Assembly (NCBI GenBank): GCA_900549185.1
Contig: URNM01000073.1
Coordinates: forward strand, 1-9,966
From: an uncultured Collinsella sp.
GTDB taxonomy: Bacteria > Actinomycetota > Coriobacteriia > Coriobacteriales > Coriobacteriaceae
Length of the DNA: 9,966 bases
Direction: 5' to 3'
Position 1 is the stretch's first letter, and each line of letters begins with the position of its first letter. The notes beneath the pieces are model-generated. The model was not told the DNA's origin and did no database searches. It worked only from the letters and a program-made list of their open reading frames with translations. Positions 1 to 6,068 of the stretch are shown here, in pieces. The position numbers and the translations under genes were made by a program.

Positions 1-117
1 TCAACGATATGGCACCGTGGGGACACATGTATGTCAATCCTGGTCTAACAGAGCCTTAAGTATTCGGTCCAAGCGCCAGGCGCCGTTGGTTCTCGAGACC
101 AGAATTACAACCGTAAA

Positions 118-780
118 ATGCTCAACTGCATGGAATGTGGCGTTCCAGTCGGAGTCATATTTGCAACCGAGGTGGGCTACAAGGTGCTCGGCCTTGCGTT
201 TGTTGAACGGTTCGAGCCCGAAAACGGATGGTTTGTTCTGCACGGTCCTGTTCATAAAGGCGGACCGGACCCCCGTTTTGCACCCGACATGAGTTATCTG
301 AAGCACATGCCCGTCGATATTGAGTTTGCCGGACAGGGTGCGACCGACGACGAAAAGGTCCGCTATGCGTTAAGGCGCGAGCGATTGGGGCAGCAATGGT
401 TCCGCAAGCAGCTCGTTGCCGCCTATGACGGACGTTGCGCGGTGTCGGACTGCGGCGTCAGCGAAGCTCTGGAGGCTGCACATATCGAGAATTACTCGGG
501 ACCCAAATCGCAGGTTGCCAGCAATGGCATTCTACTTCGGCGCGATCTTCATTCCCTATTTGATGCTCACCTGATTTCGTTTGAGCCTGTTTGCGGCGAA
601 TATCGGCTGTGCGGATCGTACCTGCTGGATAAGACCGGCTACGCTTCCTTTGCGGGTGCGACGCTAAGGCAGCCGAATGAGCGTCAGTGGCGACCCAATA
701 CGGTGTTTCTTGAGGCCCATCGCATTGAGTTCGATCGCTCGGAAAAGAAGCGTGAAAAGGCGGGGCTTCTGCCGTATTAG
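118..780 (+). CDS. HNH endonuclease, 5' end probably lost or frameshifted
   Basis: This is a predicted HNH nuclease; such domains cut double-stranded DNA with one bound metal ion and are common in restriction enzymes. In the 220-residue reading from ATG 118, the HNH_2-like core runs from about residue 104 to 151: a C107/C112 pair, A121-H122 (first catalytic His region), N136, H145 and a closing LFDAH at 148-152. The first 45 residues (GVPVGVI, then YKVLGLAFVE) resemble the segment preceding the HNH core in restriction-type HNH proteins. The start is doubtful: no Shine-Dalgarno precedes 118, the frame is open from 49, and the protein-like reading QNYNRKMLNC crosses the ATG. A stop at 46-48 closes this frame, while another frame carries protein-like sequence up to 57. 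A one-base indel near 50-57 would join them. The gene is therefore probably a broken or mis-sequenced copy of a longer one. The HNH call is firm; the target and the system it belongs to are unknown. Confidence 0.75.
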   Translation: MLNCMECGVPVGVIFATEVGYKVLGLAFVERFEPENGWFVLHGPVHKGGPDPRFAPDMSYLKHMPVDIEFAGQGATDDEKVRYALRRERLGQQWFRKQLVAAYDGRCAVSDCGVSEALEAAHIENYSGPKSQVASNGILLRRDLHSLFDAHLISFEPVCGEYRLCGSYLLDKTGYASFAGATLRQPNERQWRPNTVFLEAHRIEFDRSEKKREKAGLLPY

Positions 781-813
781 CGTATTTGGCTTTGGCATTC
801 TTTGACGATCGTG

Positions 814-843
814 TTGTTTGATCGGATCGCGTGGCGATACAAT
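814..843 (+). promoter_or_regulatory. Candidate promoter for the zinc-ribbon gene
   Basis: A good -10 box, TACAAT at 838-843, lies 18 bases after a weak -35-like TTGTTT at 814-819. Transcription would start near 850, giving a leader of about 50 bases before the ATG at 903. The -10 match is 5 of 6; the -35 is only 3 of 6, so this is tentative. Confidence 0.4.
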
Positions 844-902
844 CTCGCGCACGCCCGCCGGTGCATGCTCTTCCTGTTTTGTATAGCGAGAGGGGAGCGT
901 GT

Positions 903-1187
903 ATGAGCTGGCGAGGCGATATTGCGATGGGGAAGTACGGAAAACTGCCGTGTGCCCTTATAGACAACAATATGTTTCCGAGCGTAGAGGTTGATTGCGG
1001 GTCGTTTGTCGTCACCTGCCCTTGCTGCGGCTCGCAAATACCGTGTCTCGACATTCGGTTCATCGATGCGTGCGACAGACTCAGCGACGAAGTGAGAAAA
1101 CAGACAGGCGTTCATATGCCGGTGTATCCGGAGAAATGCCCTGTTTGTGGCCTCGATATCGTGTATGACGCCGGCGACGAGGGATAG
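903..1187 (+). CDS. Small double-CxxC zinc-ribbon protein, unknown function
   Basis: A 94-residue soluble protein with two cysteine knuckles: CPCCG at residues 39-43 (C39 and C42 as the CxxC pair) and CPVCG at 79-83 (C79 and C82). Together these make a typical four-Cys zinc-ribbon site separated by a 36-residue insert that contains two more cysteines (C48, C57). No catalytic domain, signal peptide or membrane segment is visible. The start at 903 is chosen because AGAGGGGAG lies just upstream at the right distance; an upstream in-frame start at 831 has no such site and would add a non-conserved-looking extension. It follows the HNH gene after about 120 bases with its own candidate promoter, so it need not be co-transcribed with it. 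It converges on the broken DUF5710 gene with only 38 bases between stops. I do not recognise a named family. Roles in nucleic-acid or protein binding are possible but not shown. Confidence 0.7.
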   Translation: MSWRGDIAMGKYGKLPCALIDNNMFPSVEVDCGSFVVTCPCCGSQIPCLDIRFIDACDRLSDEVRKQTGVHMPVYPEKCPVCGLDIVYDAGDEG

Positions 1188-1225
1188 GTGATGCGGAGGA
1201 GCTGGCTGTGAAGGCTTCTCCGTCT

Positions 1226-1910
1226 CTACAAATAAATCCCCTCACCGAGTTGCTTGTGGAACTCGGCGTGATGGTCGCGTGCCCAGGTAAAGAGCGCCTG
1301 GTCAAAGTCGGTACGCGTGGCCGGGACGCCAAAGACGCCGGCAACTTCGACGCGTATAAACTCCAGTGCCGGCAGCTTGTTGATGGCAGTGAGGGCAAAC
1401 GGGGACGAGGGCTCTTCGAACAGATAGCGGCTGCCTTGCAGCGCGTCGCAACTGGTGCACGTGTTGCCGAGCGACGGGGCTTTGGAGGCTCGCGCGCCTA
1501 CGGGCTTGTAGCCGCAGCGCTTATGAAGGTAGTCGCGGATCTCGCCCGGCACGCAGCCAAGAGCGGGCACGATGGCGAGTGCGTTGGCGTTGGCCGTGTC
1601 GATGGCAATGTGCCCGGATTCGTTGGGCGCGCGCGATGGCGACGCTCTCGTCGTTATCGGTTCGATAGGGAATGCCGAAGGCCGCGACCGAGGTCTCTTT
1701 GTGACACTTCCAGCACTCGCGCTTGCCCAGTACTAGATATATATACGGCGCTGAGGGGTCGGATCGGTCAACACCGGGCAGCCACTCGGCAAAGGGCTCG
1801 GGGTTGACGCCGCTGGGTACATACCAGATCTTCTTGGTCCGGTCCCATTTGGCGCCCAGCGCCTTGGCTTCTTCTTTGTGCGAAAAGGGGACATCGAGCT
1901 CGGTGCGCAT
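1226..1910 (-). pseudogene. DUF5710 domain protein with Cys-pair zinc motif, frameshifted
   Basis: The start at 1910 is well supported: AAGGAG at 1916-1921 sits five bases before the ATG. Residues 1-45 are a DUF5710-type domain (DVPFSHKEEAKALGAKWD, then WYVPSG), a small module of unknown function found alone or attached to DNA-processing enzymes. It is followed by CWKC at residues 66-69. At about residue 95 (positions 1625-1634) the reading frame breaks in a short GC dinucleotide tract. The first frame then turns into Arg/His-rich nonsense, whereas a second frame takes over seamlessly (ESGHIAIDTANANAL), carries a matching CTSC pair and FEEPSSPF, and ends at TAG 1226-1228. Adding one GC unit, or removing one base, restores a protein of about 228 residues with a CxxC...CxxC metal site. 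The function of the intact protein is unknown. The gene may be truly inactive, or the break may be a sequence error. It lies downstream of tRNA-Val but beyond that gene's terminator. Confidence 0.75.
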
Positions 1911-2011
1911 GGCGGCTCCTTGGTGCTGCAGGTGCAAGTGGCTCAAGGATACCGCAGGACGCAGACATCGCGGCGTTTTGCCGAGAAGTTGCGGTGCGGA
2001 CTGATTGGTTA

Positions 2012-2031
2012 TGCCGATGGATAGATCGGCA
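2012..2031. repeat. Short perfect inverted repeat upstream of DUF5710 gene
   Basis: Two 7-base arms, TGCCGAT and ATCGGCA, flank a 6-base spacer, about 100 bases upstream of the DUF5710 start. It could be an operator or a small hairpin in the leader. No convincing -35/-10 pair could be placed around it, so the role is open. Confidence 0.35.
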
Positions 2032-2090
2032 AGTAGATGGTCGGCTTTTGGCTGGTTGGACGGTTGGAACTGCCGGCGGATTTGGCGACA

Positions 2091-2128
2091 TAAAACAAAA
2101 CAGCCCAGAGAGCATAGCCTCTGAGCTG
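2091..2128 (-). terminator. Intrinsic terminator of tRNA-Val
   Basis: On the minus strand a 10-base-pair stem (arms 2119-2128 and 2101-2110, one G-U pair, 8-base loop) is followed directly by TTTTGTTTTA at 2100-2091. It begins 9 bases after the CCA end of tRNA-Val. This is a classical Rho-independent terminator for the monocistronic tRNA and should separate it from the DUF5710 gene. Confidence 0.88.
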
Positions 2129-2136
2129 CGAACATT

Positions 2137-2211
2137 TGGTGGGCGTTAGAAGATTTGAACTTCTGACCTCTTCCGTGTCAGGGAAGCGCTCTCCCCCTGA
2201 GCTAAACGCCC
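2137..2211 (-). tRNA. tRNA-Val (anticodon GAC)
   Basis: The minus strand folds into a full 75-base cloverleaf. The acceptor stem GGGCGTT pairs with AACGCCC, the D arm is GCTC/GAGC, and the anticodon stem CTTCC/GGAAG holds the loop CTGACAC. The T arm AGAAG/CTTCT carries the loop TTCAAAT. Anticodon GAC reads GUC and GUU valine codons. The discriminator base is A, and the CCA end is encoded in the DNA (2137-2139). The variable region is the usual five bases. The gene has its own promoter upstream and an intrinsic terminator downstream, so it is a single-tRNA transcription unit. Confidence 0.97.
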
Positions 2212-2240
2212 GATCAAGGGTGCGCAAGCGCGCAAGGGAT

Positions 2241-2284
2241 AATATAACGGAGCCTGAACTCGGTGGCAAGAACATTTTTAAAAA
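2241..2284 (-). promoter_or_regulatory. Promoter of tRNA-Val with AT-rich upstream element
   Basis: On the minus strand TTGCCA (2269-2264) is followed after exactly 17 bases by TATATT (2246-2241). The tRNA 5' end lies 29 bases beyond the -10, leaving a leader of about 20 bases that must be removed by RNase P. Directly upstream of the -35 is an AT-rich stretch around 2273-2284 (ATTTTTAAAAAT) of the kind that acts as an UP element at strong stable-RNA promoters. Confidence 0.7.
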
Positions 2285-2500
2285 TCGCTTACATTGTGGA
2301 ATTCGGGGGCTTTGTCGCATCCATTTCAAAAGAGCCTGCTGCCGCGATTTGGCTGTCGCATAATGCAAGGCCATTGCGGTATCGAGCTATGGAAAGACGC
2401 CTGCGGAATTGTCCTACCGATAAGCGGACAAGCCTCCAGCTGGTGACTTCGCCGTGGTAAGGTAAGCCGAATTGTTTCCAGGCTGTTTCGGGGGAGTGGA

Positions 2501-3523
2501 ATGAGCAAAGAGTGTGTCGAGCAGGTCGAAGGCGCAGGGGCTTCGGTGCCGATGACCGATATATCGAACATTGATGTGCCCGAGGGCACCGACGAGCTCA
2601 GCCGTAGCACCCGCCGCGCCTGGCGCGAGCGCCTTAACGATGCGTCGTCGCGCAAGATGATCACGGGCGTCTTGGCTACGCTGGTGGGCGGTTCGTTTTG
2701 GGGCTTCTCGGGCACCAGCGCGAGCTTTCTGTTCGATACCTACCACGTCGACACCTTGTGGCTTATGAGCGTGCGTCAGATTCTCGCCGGTCTACTCTTT
2801 ATGGCCGTGGTTGTTACGCGCGACCGCGAGCGCCTGATTAAGCTCTGGACCACACCCGCCGATCGTAAGCAGCTGCTGCTCTTTACCGCCTTTGGCCTGC
2901 TGTTCAACCAGTTTTGCTATCTTTCGGCCGTGCGCCTGACGAACGCCGGAACCGCGACGGTGCTCCAGTGCCTGCAGCTCGTTATCATCATGGGCTACAC
3001 CTGCGTGATCGATCGCCGCATGCCGCGTACTCGCGAAGTCATCGGCATTGGCCTAGCTCTGGGTGGAACCTTTTTAATCGCCACCGGCGGCGACCCCACC
3101 AGCCTGAATATCTCGCCGCTTGGCCTGGCAGCAGGTCTTATGTGTGCGGTCAGCGCCGCGTGTATGGCGGTGATTCCCGCCAAGATCCTGCCCGAATACG
3201 GTAGCCCCATCGTCACGGGCTCGGCAATGCTCACGGCGGGCGTGGTCTCGTGCGTCTTCGTGCAGCCCTGGGCGCATATGCCGGCGCTCGATGCCGCCGG
3301 TATCGAGGCGCTCGCGGTGTTCGTGGTTATCGGCTCGTTTTTTGCTTACATGCTCTATATGCAGGGCGTTAAGGACATCGGCTCGGTGCGCGCGAGCCTC
3401 ATCGGAACTGTGGAGCCGGTTTCGGCGACCATCACCAGCGCCGTTATGCTGGGGACGGTGTTTTTGCCGACCGACCTTATCGGCTTTGTCATGATCATCG
3501 TGATGATGTTCCTCACGGTGTAG
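2501..3523 (+). CDS. EamA-family (DMT superfamily) transporter
   Basis: A 340-residue inner-membrane permease of the drug/metabolite transporter superfamily, usually involved in export or uptake of amino acids, metabolites or drugs; the substrate cannot be read from sequence. After a polar 50-residue head, about ten hydrophobic segments follow (roughly 53-75, 85-106, 122-143, 149-171, 178-196, 206-227, 236-255, 268-288, 295-320, 323-340). They form two EamA repeats of five. The family-typical end of each repeat is visible: NAGTATVLQ at 148-156 and SVRASLIGTVEPV at 295-307. The start at 2501 is supported by GGGGAG at 2491-2496; the spacing is short (4 bases). An internal ATG at 2552 has no comparable site. 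The protein ends immediately at the last membrane segment with FLTV and has no polar tail; a protein-like continuation exists in another frame (3523-3576), so the 3' end may be frameshifted. No clear promoter was found in the 289 bases between the tRNA and this gene. Confidence 0.88.
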   Translation: MSKECVEQVEGAGASVPMTDISNIDVPEGTDELSRSTRRAWRERLNDASSRKMITGVLATLVGGSFWGFSGTSASFLFDTYHVDTLWLMSVRQILAGLLFMAVVVTRDRERLIKLWTTPADRKQLLLFTAFGLLFNQFCYLSAVRLTNAGTATVLQCLQLVIIMGYTCVIDRRMPRTREVIGIGLALGGTFLIATGGDPTSLNISPLGLAAGLMCAVSAACMAVIPAKILPEYGSPIVTGSAMLTAGVVSCVFVQPWAHMPALDAAGIEALAVFVVIGSFFAYMLYMQGVKDIGSVRASLIGTVEPVSATITSAVMLGTVFLPTDLIGFVMIIVMMFLTV

Positions 3524-3614
3524 CTGGCGCCGCTGCCAAGACGGAAAAGGTGTTGTGCCGCATTTTCGCCAATTGACGTCCGTGTCTGGAGTTTAGCTGT
3601 CGATGCTCAAAATG

Positions 3615-3636
3615 CCATAAACTAGTAACGTTATGG
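3615..3636. repeat. Inverted repeat upstream of DUF4012 gene
   Basis: CCATAA (3615-3620) and TTATGG (3631-3636) form perfect 6-base arms with a 10-base AT-rich spacer, 36 bases before the ATG at 3673. The position would suit a regulator site overlapping a promoter, but no good -35/-10 pair was identified. Tentative. Confidence 0.3.
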
Positions 3637-3672
3637 ACTTTTTCATTGCGACTCAATTGCGAGGATTTCTTT

Positions 3673-5985
3673 ATGGCTGGTAATCACTTTAAGGGCAGCG
3701 ATAGCGGCCGCCCTGCAGTTCCGCCGCGTCCGAACGGGGCTGGTAAGGCCGGCACGCCGGGCGGCGCTGGACAGGGCGGTTCCGGTAAGCGCGTGTCCCC
3801 GGGCGAGACGGCGATGTTTACCGCTCTGTACGAGCAGTCTCAAAAGGCAAAAAAGACCGGCCGTGCAAGAGGGAATGTCTTTGCGGGCGGTGCAACCTCC
3901 ACGCCGCAGCCGAGCGGGGCTCCTTCGGTACCCGCGAACAACGCAGGTGCTGCCAACGCCGCGAATGCCGCCGGCAACGTTAATGCCGACAAGGCCGCCA
4001 ACAATACTCCCTCTGCCGGTGGCGCGGGGCTTACGGGTAACCTTGGCACGATTTACACCGGCGCCTCCGAGACTGGCACGTTTGCCCGCCTGGATGATAG
4101 CGGTGCCGAGTTTGCGGGCTCGGGTTCCAAGGAAGATTATTACGATTTTGGCTTGAACTACGGTAGCGATGCTTCGTCGAGTTCGACCTCTGACGGTCTG
4201 GTCCGTCATCGCCATCGCAAGGGCGAGCGCAAAAAGCGTCACACCGGCGCCATTATTGCCGCTGTAGTCGCGGTGCTTCTCGTTGCGCTTGGCGCAAGCG
4301 GCTTTATGCTGCTTAACTCGGCAAAGACCGTAAAGAGCGAAGCGAAGGAGGCTGTCGAGATCGTCGGTGGCCTTAAGGACAAGGTCACGTCGGGCGATTT
4401 TTCGACGCTGCCTGACGACGCGAAGAAGATCGATGAGCTCTGCGACAGCATGAAGGCGGAGACCTCGAGCCCGCTGTGGACGGCGGCATCGTTTATCCCG
4501 GTGTATGGCAGTGACATCAACGCAGCCCGCACCATGATTGATGCCCTGTCCGATGTCTCGAGCAACGCGCTGGTTCCCATGGCCGATAACCTCTCGCAGG
4601 CCACGCCCGGCAAGCTGTTCCAGGACGGCATGATTAACGTGTCCGCGCTGCAGGCGGTCGCCGATTCGCTTTCCAGCAGCTCGAAGGTGTTCAAGAACGC
4701 CAACGAGAAGGTTCAGGGCATTGGCGATACTCATATTTCCCAGGTGACCGAGCTGGTCGATAAGGCCAAGGACGGCTTTGCCACCCTCAACGGTGCGGTT
4801 GACGCGGCGGAGAAGGTCGCCCCCGTCCTTCCCCAGATGCTCGGCGCCAACGGCCAGACGCGCAACTATCTTATGTACGCCATGAACAACGTCGAGATTC
4901 GTGCCTGCGGCGGCTTTGGCGGTTCGCAGGGCCTGATTTCGGTCACCGACGGCCAGATGTCGATTGGCGAGTTTGTTCCCCGCATTGGACTCAGTGAGGA
5001 TGAGGCAGTCGAGAGCGTCGACGAAGAGGATGAGGCGCTGTTCGGCAACCACAGCAACCTGTACAACTCGGGCAATACCTATTCGCCTGATTGGCCCCGC
5101 AACTCGCAGCGTGTCGCCGCGCTGTGGAAGTCCCAGTATGGACAGGACGTTGATGGCGTCATCGGTATCGACCCGGTGTTCCTGCAGTATCTGCTGGGCC
5201 TGGTCGGTAACGTGTCACTGCCCGACGGAACGGTTGTCGACGGCACCAACGCCGCAAAGGTCCTCATGCACGATGTGTACTGGAACTATCCGGTCGAGGA
5301 GTCGGACGGCATCTTTGCATCCGTCGCCAGCGCTGCCTTCGACAAGGTCCTTGGCGGTATCGGCGATGTCGATGTTACGAAGCTTGTCAGCGCCGTTGAG
5401 CGCGGTGCCGAAGAGGGCCGCCTGATCGCGTGGATGAGAAACGATGATGAGCAGAATGCCATCAAAGAGACGGGCATTGACGCTTCGCTGCCCGATCCGG
5501 ATGATCCGAGTGCCGATCCCGTTGCCGGCGTTTACTTTAACAACCTGAGCTTCTCCAAGCTCGACTGGTATCTGAACGCCGACACTCAGATTGGTCAGGG
5601 CGTGAAGAACGGCGACGGCACGTGCTCCTATCGCATCACCGTTACCCTGACGAACATCATGACGCAGGAGGAGGCTGGCAAGCTGCCCGACTACGTTGCG
5701 GCGAGCGCACCCGATGCCGCGCGTGACGACGAGCGTCTGAATGTCTCGTTGTTTGCCCCGACGGGTGGCAACATCAGTGACCTTACGGTTGAGGGTACCC
5801 AGTTTGGTCTTGGTGCCGCTACATGGCATGGAATCCCCTTCTATTCGGGCACCGTTGACCTGCATGCTGGCGAGACGACGACGATCACGTATACGCTGAC
5901 CACGTCGGCCGAGGCGGGGGACAAGCCGCTTACGCTGCGTCAGACCCCTACATGCCAGGCGGCTCGCGACAGCGCGTCGGCGTAG
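3673..5985 (+). CDS. DUF4012 domain membrane-anchored surface protein
   Basis: A 770-residue protein with three parts. Residues 1-190 are a Gly/Ala/Pro/Asn-rich, low-complexity cytoplasmic head ending in a basic cluster (RHRHRKGERKKRH, 178-190). Residues 193-216 form one membrane segment (AIIAAVVAVLLVALGASGF). The remaining 550 residues should lie outside the cell. The outer part starts with a helical region (about 217-385) and then carries the DUF4012 family signatures: RNYLMYAMNNVEIRACGGFGG (397-417), SPDWPRN (471-477), DGVIGIDPVFLQYLLG (494-509) and LPDGTVVDG (516-524). The C-terminal part (about 620-770) looks beta-rich. DUF4012 proteins are found in Gram-positive bacteria, often near envelope polysaccharide genes; their biochemical role is not established. 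The start at 3673 is preferred because GAGGA lies seven bases upstream; an in-frame TTG at 3646 has no site. The gene ends before a strong terminator and probably forms its own unit. Confidence 0.85.
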   Translation: MAGNHFKGSDSGRPAVPPRPNGAGKAGTPGGAGQGGSGKRVSPGETAMFTALYEQSQKAKKTGRARGNVFAGGATSTPQPSGAPSVPANNAGAANAANAAGNVNADKAANNTPSAGGAGLTGNLGTIYTGASETGTFARLDDSGAEFAGSGSKEDYYDFGLNYGSDASSSSTSDGLVRHRHRKGERKKRHTGAIIAAVVAVLLVALGASGFMLLNSAKTVKSEAKEAVEIVGGLKDKVTSGDFSTLPDDAKKIDELCDSMKAETSSPLWTAASFIPVYGSDINAARTMIDALSDVSSNALVPMADNLSQATPGKLFQDGMINVSALQAVADSLSSSSKVFKNANEKVQGIGDTHISQVTELVDKAKDGFATLNGAVDAAEKVAPVLPQMLGANGQTRNYLMYAMNNVEIRACGGFGGSQGLISVTDGQMSIGEFVPRIGLSEDEAVESVDEEDEALFGNHSNLYNSGNTYSPDWPRNSQRVAALWKSQYGQDVDGVIGIDPVFLQYLLGLVGNVSLPDGTVVDGTNAAKVLMHDVYWNYPVEESDGIFASVASAAFDKVLGGIGDVDVTKLVSAVERGAEEGRLIAWMRNDDEQNAIKETGIDASLPDPDDPSADPVAGVYFNNLSFSKLDWYLNADTQIGQGVKNGDGTCSYRITVTLTNIMTQEEAGKLPDYVAASAPDAARDDERLNVSLFAPTGGNISDLTVEGTQFGLGAATWHGIPFYSGTVDLHAGETTTITYTLTTSAEAGDKPLTLRQTPTCQAARDSASA

Positions 5986-6022
5986 GGTTTTTCTGGTAGC
6001 GCAGATAATCGAGTACCATTTT

Positions 6023-6056
6023 GGGGCGGACAGGCAATCTGTCCGCCCCTATTTTG
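6023..6056 (+). terminator. Intrinsic terminator between DUF4012 gene and glmM
   Basis: A perfect 11-base-pair stem (6023-6033 with 6039-6049, loop GCAAT) is followed by TATTTTG at 6050-6056. It lies 37 bases after the DUF4012 stop, and its tail ends one base before the AAGGAG (6058-6063) of glmM. It most simply terminates the upstream gene. Because the glmM ribosome site follows at once, it may instead or also act as an attenuator in a glmM leader. Confidence 0.85.
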
Positions 6057-6068
6057 TAAGGAGAGCGC

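Noticed and set aside
802..807. TTGACG as a -35 box for the zinc-ribbon gene
   Set aside because: No -10-like sequence lies 16-18 bases downstream; the good TACAAT box is 30 bases away.
1194..1222. Hairpin between the convergent zinc-ribbon and DUF5710 genes
   Set aside because: Eight pairs with a G-T pair, a 13-base loop and no T-run: too weak to call a terminator.
1208..1807. 199-codon plus-strand frame over the DUF5710 gene
   Set aside because: Arg/Gly-rich, no recognisable domain, and it lies opposite both halves of the better-supported minus-strand gene.
2137..2160. tRNA-Val 3' end as an attachment site
   Set aside because: No second copy of this stretch was found in the window, so no att pair can be claimed.
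3573..3599. TTGACG as a -35 box for the DUF4012 gene
   Set aside because: The only TATAAT-like hexamer near the right distance (TAGCTG) is poor and the spacing is 15 bases.
3643..5052. Long open frame (469 codons) on the minus strand opposite the DUF4012 gene
   Set aside because: It is a codon-bias shadow: Arg/Ala/Gly-rich with no family motifs, while the plus strand carries clear DUF4012 signatures and a ribosome site.
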